A stretch of DNA of 64,000 nucleotides, taken from the NCBI GenBank assembly GCA_021202275.1, contig JAJQDI010000010.1, forward strand, positions 186,001-250,000, given 5' to 3'. The DNA comes from Bacteroides sp. Its GTDB lineage: Bacteria; Bacteroidota; Bacteroidia; Bacteroidales; Bacteroidaceae. The notes under the pieces were generated by a model that saw nothing but the letters and a program-made list of their open reading frames with translations, was not told the DNA's origin and searched no databases. Positions within the stretch are counted from its first letter, which is position 1; every line of letters begins with the position of its first letter. The position numbers and the translations under genes were made by a program. Shown here in pieces: positions 47,804 through 57,880 of this stretch.

Positions 47804-48154
47804 TTATTCTTTATAAAATTCCCCATACATATATAGATCGTTTATCGGATTGACGAAATAAATGGTGTAACTCCCCGACTCCCAATCCGAAATAGGAATG
47901 TACAGGGCCGTTTCCTGCTGAGGATTGAGGCTATAGGTATATATGACTTCGGAAGTCATGGTATTTTCTATATGTATATCCAGTTGCTCCAAATCAGAAA
48001 TAGTAAAGTAGATTTGTAAAGCATCCTGGGAATGATATGCTGTAACTGGGGAAATGATGGAACGAGGTCTATCAATGGCAAGTTCTCCATCAAGATCTAT
48101 GTAATCATATAAAACTATTAAAGAATTTATTAACAAAAAAATTACTCCAGTCAT
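47804..48154 (-). CDS. Small exported DUF3244-like protein
   Basis: 116 residues. Short hydrophobic N-terminus (MTGVIFLLINSLIVL), then ELAIDRPRSIISPVTAYHS and an Ig-like beta pattern (LQIYFTISDLEQLDIHIENT, SDWESGSYTIYFVNPINDLYMYGEF) that matches DUF3244, a family of small secreted Bacteroidota proteins. In related genomes such genes often lie beside TPR/HTH regulators like the one starting here at 48306; that pairing is from memory of the family and suggests a functional link. Function unknown. Confidence 0.75.
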   Translation of the reverse strand: MTGVIFLLINSLIVLYDYIDLDGELAIDRPRSIISPVTAYHSQDALQIYFTISDLEQLDIHIENTMTSEVIYTYSLNPQQETALYIPISDWESGSYTIYFVNPINDLYMYGEFYKE

Positions 48155-48305
48155 AGATTAAACTTTTTACCCTTAAATTTATCCATGACAAAAGTACCGG
48201 AATTAGAGGTTTCGATCAAGTACAAGCGTATATATTGTCATTTTCCAAGAAATAAGTCACACACAATAGTCTTATATACAACAATATAAAAAAGTCAAAC
48301 TGACG

Positions 48306-49937
48306 TTAATAGATTTCCTTCTGAAAATAAGAATTGAGAAATTCGAATATATTTCCCATAGGTTTTATACCTAATTTCTTTCGAATAGAAGCTTTTCTCC
48401 ACTGTACAGAACTTGTGCTAAATTTCATAATTACTGCAATCTCAGCATTTGAAAATTTAGCAATGGATAAACAACAAATGCGAAATTCGGTTTCATCTAA
48501 TTGAGAAAAATTTTCTTTTAATTTAGTAAACAGATTATCATAAAGGCTATCCATCGTTTCGTATAATCTATTCCAATCCATCATCTCCTGATTATATACA
48601 ATCTCATTAAACTTTTTTATAAGGCGATTATTGGATTCATTATTTATCATATAGCTTTCCAAAAGAGCGACTTTTTTCAATATATTAAAATCTTTCAATA
48701 CAATGTTCTTTAAAGTTTTCTCCTTCTCATTATACAGGACAGACATATTCTTCAAATGAGCAATATCCTTCTCTGCCTGAACTATAATCTTCTTCTGTCT
48801 ATATATAAATATCCATGAAGTGATCAATAATAACACAAAAACCAATCCCCAAATAACAAAACGTTGTTGTTTAATTGTTGCTATATTCTGCAATTCTTTG
48901 ACATGATATTTGTGTTTCATATCTAACATCGAATTGGAAAAATTAAGTTCGAGATGTTCATGCCGATAATCAAATCTCTTTTTATGATAATCCAAAGCCA
49001 TTGCATATTGTCCTCTGTTTTCTTCATAAGAAGCTATAAAATCATATATAGTTGATAAAAGAGACAGATCTCCTTCTTCTTTAGCTAATCTTAATGATTC
49101 ATTCAAATATGCCCATACTTTTTCGGAATAATTAATATTAACCTTTGCGAGATTAAGGTTAATTCTTGCTAATTGAGAATTAGTTAAAGGATAGGTTAGA
49201 GCTTTTTCCAAACAAAGTTGAGCCTTATCATATTCACCGAAGATTCTATAAGCAACAGATAAGTTAATTACTATATTTACTTTCTGAGAATAATTATTTA
49301 AATAAGGCAAAAGCTCTATACATTTATCATAGTATAAAAAAGTACTATCTTTATTATTCTCCAATAAAAAAGAATTTCCTATCTGACTATTAGTAAATAT
49401 CTCACTATTAATATCTTTTATTGCCTGAAAGTATTCTAATGACTTACGATATTTCTCCCGGGCTTCATCTATAAACATCTGTTTTTGCAACATACGCCCC
49501 AATGTATTTTGGATCAGTCCTTTCTGTTTAGCATTGATGACTGCTGAAAACTGTTCAGCTTTCAAACACTCCTCCATAGCCTCCTGATACTTAAATTACT
49601 CCTCATAGATAAGTGCCGAATAATAATAGACAGCCGAAGCCATAGTTGGATCAGATTTGTCATAGATTCCTCTCAAACACAATAATGAAGTATCCTGAGC
49701 CAGACTTTTGTGGAGTTTATCTTTGATCTTTACATTTAATAACTGATACAAATGCTGGTCACGAACTTTCATTTTTTCCAGACTGACAATAGAGTCCAAA
49801 TGGAGAGCCGCACTATCGGGAAATTCCTCTACCAACCTTTGAGCTGTTTCAAGAAAAACTTTATCCGCATTCGGGTGACAACCTAAGAAAGAGAAGAAAA
49901 GAACGGACAATAAAAAACCTACAAATGCTTTTTTCAT
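48306..49937 (-). pseudogene. Membrane-spanning TPR/LuxR-type HTH regulator, in-frame TAA
   Basis: One frame of 544 codons interrupted once, by TAA at 49598-49596. The first part is a lipoprotein-type start (MKKAFVGFLLSVLFFSFLGC) and TPR helices up to YYYSALIYEE; after the stop it continues FKYQEAMEECLKAEQF. The paralogue at 50384 has Gln (CAA) at this site, so a single C-to-T change explains it. The rest holds more TPR repeats, a membrane segment (FVIWGLVFVLLLITSWIFIY), a coiled coil, and a C-terminal GerE-like HTH (LDETEFRICCLSIAKFSNAE to IRKKLG). Intact relatives sense in the periplasm and bind DNA in the cytosol. Confidence 0.85.
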
Positions 49938-50383
49938 ATTTGTGTATCTTAGATGGATAATTATGTATTCTTACCCAACAAAGATAGCAGGTTTTCAGCG
50001 TGCCCCAAATCAGAAAATAAAAATGTGTGGTAGTCGCCTCAAAAAAATACTACCACGTCATCCCTTCGGAGTTTATGTCTCCTGTTATTAAATAAATATG
50101 TCATGGGAACTTTCCGGATCAGATGACTCAAAGTAGTCGACCCATCCATTCTTGCATAAGCATATTCATAGCATGAATTTCTCTTACTTCGTCTACAAAG
50201 AAAGGGGTTACCTGTAGAGATGCACGGCGTGCGTCTCCGCGGTGCAAGTCCAACAAAAATATATCCCGCAGTTATGTGTATTTCCATTCGGTGTGCTGAT
50301 ACGCACACCGAATGGAAATACAGAGTACCGGTATATCATTAATTATGAATTTCTACTAAACGTATTACTTACCACCTCATACC
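49938..50383. other. Spacer between the TPR/HTH paralogues
   Basis: No gene. Its centre is a family E element (50214-50321, separate entry). A reading frame of 89 codons across it is an artefact of the repeat. TCCTTAGG-like and ATGAATTTC motifs at the right end show nothing recognisable. Confidence 0.5.
50214..50321. repeat. GAGACGCA / ACCGAATGG element with 19-bp perfect hairpin (family E)
   Basis: GTAGAGATGCACGGCGTGCG with TCTC starts it; it ends in a perfect 19-bp inverted repeat, GTATTTCCATTCGGTGTGC (50278-50296) with its complement at 50303-50321 around TGATAC. Between lies GTCCAACAAAAATATATCC. A second copy at 36021-36097 has the same parts with the two halves in the opposite relative orientation; a third, short copy is at 62387-62416. 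Confidence 0.75.
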
Positions 50384-52013
50384 TTAGGAATTATCCGAAC
50401 AACGCTCTTTGAAAAAATCACTGATATTTCCCTGACGAGGCATATTCAGTTTTTTTCTGATATATGTTTTTCGATATTGTATGGTAGATGCCGCATTATT
50501 CAAAATAATCCCGATCTCACTATTGGAGAGTTTAGCAATAGTCAGACAACATATTTTAAAATCCTGGTCACTCAAGACAGGGAAATTTTCTCTTATTTTA
50601 TTGAACAGATTATTATGTAGACTATTCATGGTCTCGTACAAACTGTCCCAATCCATTACTTCCTGGTCATATACAATCTCATGAAGTTTCCTGAGGAAAC
50701 GACTGTTGGTTGCATTATGTATCATATAATTCTCCAACAAAGCCACCTTTTTCAGGAGATTGAAATGTTTCAGTACTATGTTCTTCAAACTCTTTTCCTG
50801 CTCGTTATATTCCAGAGACATTTTTTGCAAATGCAAGATCAGATTATTTGCAAGAGTGAGATTTCTTTGTTGTTTATAAATAAATACTAAAGAAGCGGAC
50901 AATAAAAGCACAAAAATTAAAACCACAATCAATAAGCGCATTTTCTTAATGGTGAATTTATTCTTCAAATTCCCTATTTGATGTTGATATTCTATATCTG
51001 ACATAGAAGTTATAAAATTCTTTTCCAAATATTCCCTTATATAAAAGTTATATTGTTTATAGCTTTCTAAAGCAGACTCATATTTCTTTTGTTTTTCTTC
51101 AAATGAAGATTGAAAAGAATAGAGATTAGAGAAGAAAAGTAAATCTTCTTCTTCATCTGCAAACTTTAATGCATCTTCAATGTATTTATAAACTCTAATT
51201 GAATCACTTGTATTAATCTTTGCTAAACTCAAATTTACTTTAGCTAACTCTAAATTATTCATGGGAAAAGTAAGAGCCTTTTCCAAATAAGAACTACCTT
51301 TCTCATTGTCGCCTAATATCATATAAATTAATGATAAATCCGACAATAAACCTGCAATTTCTACATAATCATCATAATTATCCAAACTTTTTATACACTT
51401 TTCACAATATAACAAAGCACTATCTGGCTTTTCATCCATTAAGTAGGAAATACTTATTTGACTATAAACAATACACTCACTTACAATATCGCTAATATCC
51501 TGAAAATACACTAATGAATTTCTAAAATTTTCCCGTGCGTTTTCCGTTAATGCTTGTCTAAGATACATACGCCCCAATGTATTCTGGATCAATCCATTCT
51601 GTTTGGCATTAATGCCCTCAGAAAACTTCTCAGCTTTCAAACACTCCTCCATGGCTTCCTGATACTTAAATTGTTCCTCATACACAAGCGCCGAATAATA
51701 ATAAATAGCCGAAGCCATAGCCGGATCAGATTTATCATAGATCCCTCTCAAACGGAACAAGGCAGTATCCTGCGCTAGGTTTTTATGGAGTTTGTTTTTA
51801 GTCTATACACTTAATAACTGATACAAATGTTGGTCCCGGATCTTCATTCGTTCCACATCTACAATAGAATCCAAATAGCGAGCTGCACTATCCGGAAATT
51901 CCTCTACTAATCTCTGTGCGGTAGTAAGATACATTTTATCCGGATTCCTGAGGTAACAGGCAGAGAAAAGACACATACTTGCAAGCAGTATCCCTATAAA
52001 TGTTTTTTTTCAT
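50384..52013 (-). pseudogene. Second TPR/LuxR-type HTH regulator, A8 frameshift plus TAG
   Basis: Paralogue of the 48306 gene. The ATG at 52013 is followed by A8; A7 would give M-K-K-T-F-I-G-I-L-L-A-S-M-C-L-F-S-A-C, a lipoprotein signal, and the frame L-T-T-A-Q-R-L-V-E-E-F-P-D-S-A-A shared with the paralogue. It then meets TAG (51805-51803) in L-L-S-V-stop-T-K-N-K-L-H-K, where the paralogue has Lys. Beyond, the frame is open for over 450 codons: TPR helices, membrane segment (LLIVVLIFVLLLSASLVFIY), coiled coil and HTH (LSDQDFKICCLTIAKLSNSE to IRKKL). So the sensing end is lost while the DNA-binding end remains readable. Confidence 0.83.
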
Positions 52014-52647
52014 GTTGTGTGTTCTTAAGAATATGAATACAGGGTTCCAGTCAACAAAGATAAGAGTTTTGGAGCTATCTATAAAAAGATAGATTTTACG
52101 AATAAGTCAGCCAGGTTTTCCACATAGAATGCCACTATTTTTTCAGTAAGTTGCCACTGTTTTGCCAGTGCGTTGGCAAGATCTTGCCACTCGGTTGGCA
52201 ACACTTTGCCAGTGGGATGGCAACACTTTGCCACCGCATTGGCAAGATTTTGCCAGGACTGCACTAACGAGTTGGCAAAATGCAGATCATTCAGGTGCAG
52301 CGCAGACAGTATGCTCACTCCATAAAAGAACTTTTTCTACTGACATACATGATACAACGACATCCTACAAAAAGACAATTGAAAAGAAACACACAAGAGA
52401 TCAATCAACAAAGAACAGGCAATCCAAAAGGGCATCTCCATAATACAATATATACCTCAAAAGCTTTCTTATATAACTCCTGAGATACACATCCTATCCA
52501 TAGAAGACAGCCTTTTTCCTGGTGTGTATATGATCTGTCACATGTTCTCAAAATGCGAGACAGGGAGAGATAACATCACTGTTTTATCTGTAGTATGACT
52601 ACCCTCTCTCCTTATCACCTTTGAAACATACAACCGGAACTCTCTCT
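52014..52647. other. Spacer carrying a 22-bp tandem array
   Basis: No gene. The array is given separately. To its right, near 52560-52620, GGGAGAGATAA and CCCTCTCTCC can pair, and this may end the ATP synthase transcript arriving from the right. A minus-strand reading frame of 79 codons across the array is repeat-derived. Confidence 0.5.
52146..52255. repeat. Five 22-bp tandem units built on TTGGCAA / TTGCCA
   Basis: Units at 52146, 52168, 52190, 52212 and 52234, each exactly 22 bp. Each ends TTTGCCA or CTTGCCA, and units 2-5 carry (T/A)TGGCAA in the first half, so each unit is itself an imperfect inverted repeat (TGGCAA with TTGCCA). Four variable bases lead each unit. There are no unique spacers, so this is not CRISPR. 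Confidence 0.85.
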
Positions 52648-53520
52648 TTACTGCATACTTCCTCCGAGGATATCCAGCAATTCGCTGGTGATAGCCTGCT
52701 GGCGGGTCTTGTTGTAGAGAAGGGTCAGCTCATCGATCAGATCGCTGGCGTTGTCCGTCGCGATCTGCATGGCAAGGGTACGTGCCGCGTGTTCCGAGGC
52801 GGCAGAATCCAATAGCACACTATACATCTTGAACATCAGTACCTGAGGAAGCAATTTGACGATCAGCTCCTCTACCGACGGCTCCACGATATAGTCTACC
52901 TTCACCCGTTGTCCGGCCGCTTTTTCCCGGATCTCCGAAAGATCGATCGGCAGGAAAGTCTCCGTAGCCAACACCTGCGAGCCCATGGACCGGAAATGGT
53001 GATAGATCAGTTCTACCCGGTCTACACGATTGTTGACAAACTCCTCCATCAGCCTGCGGGCCAGTGCCGCCGCTTCTTCATACGAGGGTTTCGCAGACAT
53101 ATTCTGGTAACTACCCTGTGGATCGTATCCCATCTTGCAGACAGCCTCTTCCACTTTCTTACCCACCGGATAGACCAGGATATTCTCCCGGTCCAGGTCT
53201 TTGTACGCATGAAGCACCTGCAACAGCTTCTTGATAACATTGGAGTTGAACGCGCCACACAACGAACTGTTGGACGAAAATACCACAATGGCTACCCGCT
53301 TCACTTCACGCTCTTCGGTATAAGGAGTAGGGATAGTGGTCTCGGTACCGAGAAAATTGGTCAGTATCTCGTTCAGCTTATTTTCATAAGGCAACACCCT
53401 TTCAATAGCTCCCTGCGCCTTGTGCAGCTTGGCAGAAGCCACCATCTTCATGGCGGAAGTGATCTTCCGGGTATTCCTGACCGAATTGATCCTCGATTTT
53501 ACCTCTTTTAATGATGCCAT
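52648..53520 (-). CDS. atpG: ATP synthase F1 subunit gamma
   Basis: 290 residues. Central rotor shaft of F1. N-terminal helix MASLKEVKSRINSVRNTRKI and TSAMKMVASAKLHKAQ, and the C-terminal helix with SEHAARTLAMQIATDNASDL and LTLLYNKTRQQAITSELLDI are the conserved coiled-coil halves. I start at MASLKEVK; in-frame upstream codons would add an unrelated leader. Last gene of the operon, 72 bp after atpA. Confidence 0.97.
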   Translation of the reverse strand: MASLKEVKSRINSVRNTRKITSAMKMVASAKLHKAQGAIERVLPYENKLNEILTNFLGTETTIPTPYTEEREVKRVAIVVFSSNSSLCGAFNSNVIKKLLQVLHAYKDLDRENILVYPVGKKVEEAVCKMGYDPQGSYQNMSAKPSYEEAAALARRLMEEFVNNRVDRVELIYHHFRSMGSQVLATETFLPIDLSEIREKAAGQRVKVDYIVEPSVEELIVKLLPQVLMFKMYSVLLDSAASEHAARTLAMQIATDNASDLIDELTLLYNKTRQQAITSELLDILGGSMQ

Positions 53521-53592
53521 ATTTTCTGTATATACGGTTCGGGACGATCCTCCTGCCAAACCTTCTGTTTGTCAGCAGCGCCCCGTCCTTTG

Positions 53593-55182
53593 TTATACCT
53601 CTTCGTATTGCTGAGCCACTCTGGCGGCAGTCTCTTCGATAGCGGCGGTCACACTGTCATTGATGACTCCGCTCCGCAGTACATCCAATACATCTTCTTT
53701 GTGCGTCAGTTCCAGGGTCTGCAGGAAATTCCGTTCAAATTCCGGCACTTTATCCAAAGGCACTTTCCGGAGCAATCCCTGTATACCGCAATAGAGGATT
53801 GCGATCTGTTTCTCTACCGGCATAGGCATGTGCTGCGGCTGCACCAGCAACCGGGTGTTTTTCTGCCCCTTGTCGATGGTAAGCATAGTAACCGCATCCA
53901 TGTCGCCACTGAATTTGGAGAACGCCTCCAGTTCGCGATACTGTGCCTGGTCTATCTTGAGCGTACCCGCCACCCTCTTCATGGCTTTGATCTGCGCGTT
54001 ACCTCCCACGCGGGACACGGAGATACCCACATTGATGGCCGGTCGGTTGCCCTGATTGAAGAGATCGGTATCCAGGAAGATCTGTCCGTCCGTAATAGAG
54101 ATCACATTGGTGGGGATATATGCCGACACGTCTCCCGCCTGTGTCTCAATGATAGGGAGTGCGGTGAGCGATCCTCCTCCTTTGACACGTCCTTTCAGAC
54201 ACTCAGGCAGATCGTTCATCTGTTCGGCTACCTCCTGCTGACTGATGATCTTCGCCGCGCGTTCCAGCAAACGGGAGTGCAGGTAGAAGATATCCCCGGG
54301 ATAGGCTTCACGTCCGGAAGGGCGACGCAGGATCAGCGACACTTCCCGATAAGAAACAGCCTGCTTGGAAAGATCGTCATAGACCACCAGTGCGTGGCGT
54401 CCGGTATCGCGGAAGTACTCCCCGATAGCGGCTCCGGCAAAAGGAGCGTAGTATTGCAGAGCTGCCGGATCACCTGCCGTGGCGGCTACCACAATGGTAT
54501 AGTCCATCGCTCCGTGTTCGCGCAGCGTATTCACGATAGAGGCCACGGTAGACCCTTTCTGACCAATGGCTACATAGATGCAATAGACCGGATCACCTGC
54601 GTCGTAACTACGTCGCTGATTGATGATGGTATCTATGGCAATGGTTGTTTTTCCGGTCTGACGGTCACCGATGATCAGCTCACGCTGTCCGCGTCCGATG
54701 GGGATCATGGCATCTACCGCTTTGAGCCCGGTCTGCAAGGGCTGGTTCACCGGCTGCCGGAAGATCACTCCCGGGGCTTTGCGTTCCAGAGGCATCTCAA
54801 AGAGTTCTCCACCTACCAGACCTTTTCCGTCCAGCGGTTCACCCAGAGGGTCGATCACACGTCCGAGCATGCTATCCCCTACCTGTATGGAGGCGATGCG
54901 CCCGGTACGTTTCACGGTATATCCCTCTTTGATCTTATCGGTAGGTCCGAGCAATACGGCCCCGACATTGTCTTCTTCAAGGTTCATCACAATGGCCTTG
55001 ATGCCATTGTCAAATTCCAGCAACTCGTTGGCTTCGGCGTTCTTCAATCCGTAGATACGTACCACACCGTCGCTCACCTGCAGCACCGTACCGATCTCAT
55101 CCAGTTGAATGCTGGCATCAATTCCCTCCAGCTGTTGGTGGAGGATCTCGGATACTTCACTGACTTTTATATTTTCAGACAT
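53593..55182 (-). CDS. atpA: ATP synthase F1 subunit alpha
   Basis: 529 residues. Non-catalytic nucleotide-binding F1 subunit. Walker [44 protein letters not shown], the signature [20 protein letters not shown]. Start [14 protein letters not shown]. It is separated from atpH by a 228-bp spacer filled with family A repeats, unusual inside this operon. Confidence 0.98.
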   Translation of the reverse strand: MSENIKVSEVSEILHQQLEGIDASIQLDEIGTVLQVSDGVVRIYGLKNAEANELLEFDNGIKAIVMNLEEDNVGAVLLGPTDKIKEGYTVKRTGRIASIQVGDSMLGRVIDPLGEPLDGKGLVGGELFEMPLERKAPGVIFRQPVNQPLQTGLKAVDAMIPIGRGQRELIIGDRQTGKTTIAIDTIINQRRSYDAGDPVYCIYVAIGQKGSTVASIVNTLREHGAMDYTIVVAATAGDPAALQYYAPFAGAAIGEYFRDTGRHALVVYDDLSKQAVSYREVSLILRRPSGREAYPGDIFYLHSRLLERAAKIISQQEVAEQMNDLPECLKGRVKGGGSLTALPIIETQAGDVSAYIPTNVISITDGQIFLDTDLFNQGNRPAINVGISVSRVGGNAQIKAMKRVAGTLKIDQAQYRELEAFSKFSGDMDAVTMLTIDKGQKNTRLLVQPQHMPMPVEKQIAILYCGIQGLLRKVPLDKVPEFERNFLQTLELTHKEDVLDVLRSGVINDSVTAAIEETAARVAQQYEEV

Positions 55183-55197
55183 AAAAAACTCTTTTTT

Positions 55198-55421
55198 ATT
55201 TACGATTGGACGATTTACTATTTACGATTCATATCACTACTTTACATTCATGATATACAGACTTCGTTTGTAAAGTCAAAAGTTTTGCAATGGATAGTAC
55301 ATACCTCAGATCCTATTCTTCTTACCTCATCACACATATCCTGCTGGATAACAACATAAGATGCACCCTATGTAATTTCAATCGTAAATTGTAAATCGTC
55401 TAATCGTAAATCACACGATTT
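55198..55421. repeat. Family A bracketed spacer inside the ATP synthase operon
   Basis: ATTTACGATTGGACG, ATTTACTATTTACGATTC (55198-55232) face AATCGTAAATTGTAAATCG and TAATCGTAAATCACACG (about 55381-55418). The arms are complementary, so atpH and atpA are separated in the mRNA by a possible large stem-loop. No gene, no obvious promoter. Confidence 0.7.
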
Positions 55422-55971
55422 TCTTGTTTTTCTCAATAAACTGTCGTTTGATCCTGCGGATCTGTGCCGCTACACTCGCATCCAGGCGGTAGTCGTTGAT
55501 ATCGAAGATAAATCCTCCTTCGATAGCGGGGTCTACCACCATGCGCAGTTCCATAGAGGCATGCAGTCTTCTGCCGGACAGGGCGTTGATCTTCTTTTCC
55601 ATCTCCGGAGTAAGAGGCACGGCCGTGGTGAGTCTGGCTACCGCCACATGCTTGAACTTGCGATACATATCGATATAGATCAGGCATATGAATTGCAGGT
55701 AGTTTTCCCGGTGATGAGAAAGTACCAGCTCTATAAACCGCACCAGTTGCTCACTGGGAGTAGCGTTGCCCACAGCCGCGGTACAGATCAGTTTCAGCTT
55801 CTCCTGCCGGGGCAGAAGGGGATTTTCCAGCACCTTCCGCAGATCCGGCTCTGCCTGATAGCTGTTTACCAGAGTTTTACACTCCTCATACAAGCGGTCT
55901 TCCGCCTGATGCCGGCGGGCAAATTTCATCAGTGCCCTGGCGTATCGTTTCGAAATGATCCCGATGTCCAT
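55411..55971 (-). CDS. atpH: ATP synthase F1 subunit delta
   Basis: 186 residues. Part of the peripheral stalk (OSCP type). MDIGIISKRYARALMKFAR at the N-terminus, central helices, and C-terminal VDPAIEGGFIFDINDYRLDA followed by SVAAQIRRIKRQF, the usual delta ending. Its stop codon (TGA) abuts the family A repeat. Starts 4 nt after atpF. Confidence 0.94.
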   Translation of the reverse strand: MDIGIISKRYARALMKFARRHQAEDRLYEECKTLVNSYQAEPDLRKVLENPLLPRQEKLKLICTAAVGNATPSEQLVRFIELVLSHHRENYLQFICLIYIDMYRKFKHVAVARLTTAVPLTPEMEKKINALSGRRLHASMELRMVVDPAIEGGFIFDINDYRLDASVAAQIRRIKRQFIEKNKKIV

Positions 55972-55975
55972 AGGC

Positions 55976-56476
55976 TTATGATCTGGAAGACAATACTTCG
56001 TCTACTAAGCGATCGACCAGTGCCATCTGCTCCGGTTCCTTATCCAGGTTCTTACAGATCACCTTCTCGGCAATGTCCACGGAAAGAGCGGCTACCTGAC
56101 GACGTATGTCACGGATGGCCTCTTCTTTCTCCATCCGGATCTGTTTACGGGCTTCCTCGATCTCTTTCTGAGCCAGTATCTGCGCCTGTTGCTGTCCTTC
56201 CTGAACAATTCTGGAATGCTCCTGCATGGCATCTTTCAGAATACGGTTCTGCTCTTTATTGGCTTCGGCGATGATGCTCTCTCCTTCGGCTTTGAGGTTG
56301 GCCAGCTGGGCGTTGGCCTCCTTAGCCAGACGGAGCGACTCGTCAATATACTCTTTCCGGTCTTCTACTTGGCGGGTAATGACCGGAAAGCCGTATTTTA
56401 CCAATATAAAGAAGACAATGCCGAATGAAAGAGTCATCCAGAACAACAGTCCGCTCTCAGGTATTAGCAATGACAT
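55976..56476 (-). CDS. atpF: ATP synthase F0 subunit b
   Basis: 166 residues. One N-terminal membrane helix ([20 protein letters not shown] region, about 2-26) and a long charged helix for the right-handed stalk ([20 protein letters not shown] to [17 protein letters not shown]). Family-typical AEKV near the C-terminus. Eleven bases after atpE. Confidence 0.95.
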   Translation of the reverse strand: MSLLIPESGLLFWMTLSFGIVFFILVKYGFPVITRQVEDRKEYIDESLRLAKEANAQLANLKAEGESIIAEANKEQNRILKDAMQEHSRIVQEGQQQAQILAQKEIEEARKQIRMEKEEAIRDIRRQVAALSVDIAEKVICKNLDKEPEQMALVDRLVDEVLSSRS

Positions 56477-56487
56477 AGGCTATGGTA

Positions 56488-56775
<288 letters not shown>

Positions 56776-56803
56776 TTATTGTATTGTTTCTGATTGTTTC
56801 CGT

Positions 56804-57880
56804 TCAATGGTGTTCTGCCTGCGCCATACCGATAAATACCGCGGAGAGCAGGGTGAACACATAGGCCTGTATAAAGGCGACCAACAGTTCCAGCAAATTC
56901 ATGAAAATGCTGAAAAGCACCGAAGCAAGCGTCATGGGCGCGTTGATGGCAGGTCCCATGCTCACCGTGATGAAAATGAGGCTACCCAATACCAGAATCA
57001 CCATGTGCCCGGCCAGGATATTGGCAAACAGACGTACCATCAGGGCAAAGGGTTTGGTAAAGATGCCGAAGAACTCGATGAAAGGCATCATAGGCACGGG
57101 AGCTTTCATCCACCAGGGTACATCGGGCCAGAAGATCTCTTTCCAGTATCCTTTGGTGCCGTACAGATTGATTGCGATGAATGTGCAGAGGGCCAATACC
57201 ATGGTAACCGCTATATTCCCTGTTACGTTGGCTCCTCCCGGAAAAAAGGGTATTAATCCCATCAGGTTGTTGAAAAAGATAAAGAAAAAGGCTGTCAGCA
57301 GATAGGGGGCGAACTTCCGATAGTTGTGCCCCACACACGGCCTGATCACATCGTCTACGATCATCACGATGAACATTTCCATCAGTCCGACCAGGCCTTT
57401 GGGAGCCTCCTCCTTCTGGTTGTGTCTGCGGTACCACCGGGAGACATACAGGATCAGGAAAACCAGCAGCAGGCTGTTGATCATAATGGAAAGAGCGATC
57501 TTGGTGATAGACAGGTCTACCGGACGCGTTTCTTTGCCTTGCGCGTCACGCTCCACGATCTTTCCGGGCCACGCGCTCTCTTCCCCGGCTATGTAAAAAC
57601 CTTTGTAGCTGTCCTTCCCGTGATGGAAACGGGAAGAAGAAAACAGATGCCAGCCACTTGTGGAGCTGTAAAGGATCACTGGCAACGGTATACTGACGTG
57701 TGTCACACCCCAGGTAGTGATGTGCCATTCATACTCGTCTTCGATGTGTCCGAAGATGATCTCCTTCGGGTCTACCTCACCGGCTTCCTCTCCTGCTGCC
57801 GCATACAGAGGCAACCCCATGAGCAGAAAAAGCATCAGCAGACAGATCCATGTATTATTTCTTTGTTTCATTCTTGACAT
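56804..57880 (-). CDS. atpB: ATP synthase F0 subunit a, with long N-terminal exported-type extension
   Basis: 358 residues, about 100 more than the Escherichia coli protein. The N-terminus looks like a signal peptide (WICLLMLFLLMGLPLYAAAG) followed by about 100 hydrophilic residues (HIEDEYEWHITTWGVTHVSI and on), then the usual membrane helices, with the essential Arg in FALMVRLFANILAGH and the family segment FFFIFFNNLMGLIPFFPGG. The extension is a known trait of Bacteroidota AtpB. The first ATG overlaps the AtpI-like reading by 13 nt; MKQRNN, 9 nt later, is an alternative start. Confidence 0.95.
   Translation of the reverse strand: MSRMKQRNNTWICLLMLFLLMGLPLYAAAGEEAGEVDPKEIIFGHIEDEYEWHITTWGVTHVSIPLPVILYSSTSGWHLFSSSRFHHGKDSYKGFYIAGEESAWPGKIVERDAQGKETRPVDLSITKIALSIMINSLLLVFLILYVSRWYRRHNQKEEAPKGLVGLMEMFIVMIVDDVIRPCVGHNYRKFAPYLLTAFFFIFFNNLMGLIPFFPGGANVTGNIAVTMVLALCTFIAINLYGTKGYWKEIFWPDVPWWMKAPVPMMPFIEFFGIFTKPFALMVRLFANILAGHMVILVLGSLIFITVSMGPAINAPMTLASVLFSIFMNLLELLVAFIQAYVFTLLSAVFIGMAQAEHH

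Noticed and set aside
36889..49598. Stop codon reassignment (TAA read as Gln) to explain two in-frame TAA codons at CAA positions
   Set aside because: Many intact genes here end in TAA (for example kdsB neighbours, the response regulator, pseudouridine synthase) and the same genes carry unrelated frameshifts; simple C-to-T mutations are likelier.
50039..50308. 89-codon frame across the spacer between the TPR/HTH genes
   Set aside because: Reads through the dispersed family E hairpin element.
52146..52255. CRISPR array
   Set aside because: Units are contiguous 22-bp tandem copies with no unique spacers and no cas genes nearby.
52079..52318. 79-codon minus-strand frame with W-Q-x-L-A-N-A repeats
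   Set aside because: It is the translation of the 22-bp tandem array; no start signal, and the period is not a multiple of three, so a protein repeat is accidental.
53569..55359. 596-codon frame antisense to atpA
   Set aside because: Shadow of atpA; no protein features.
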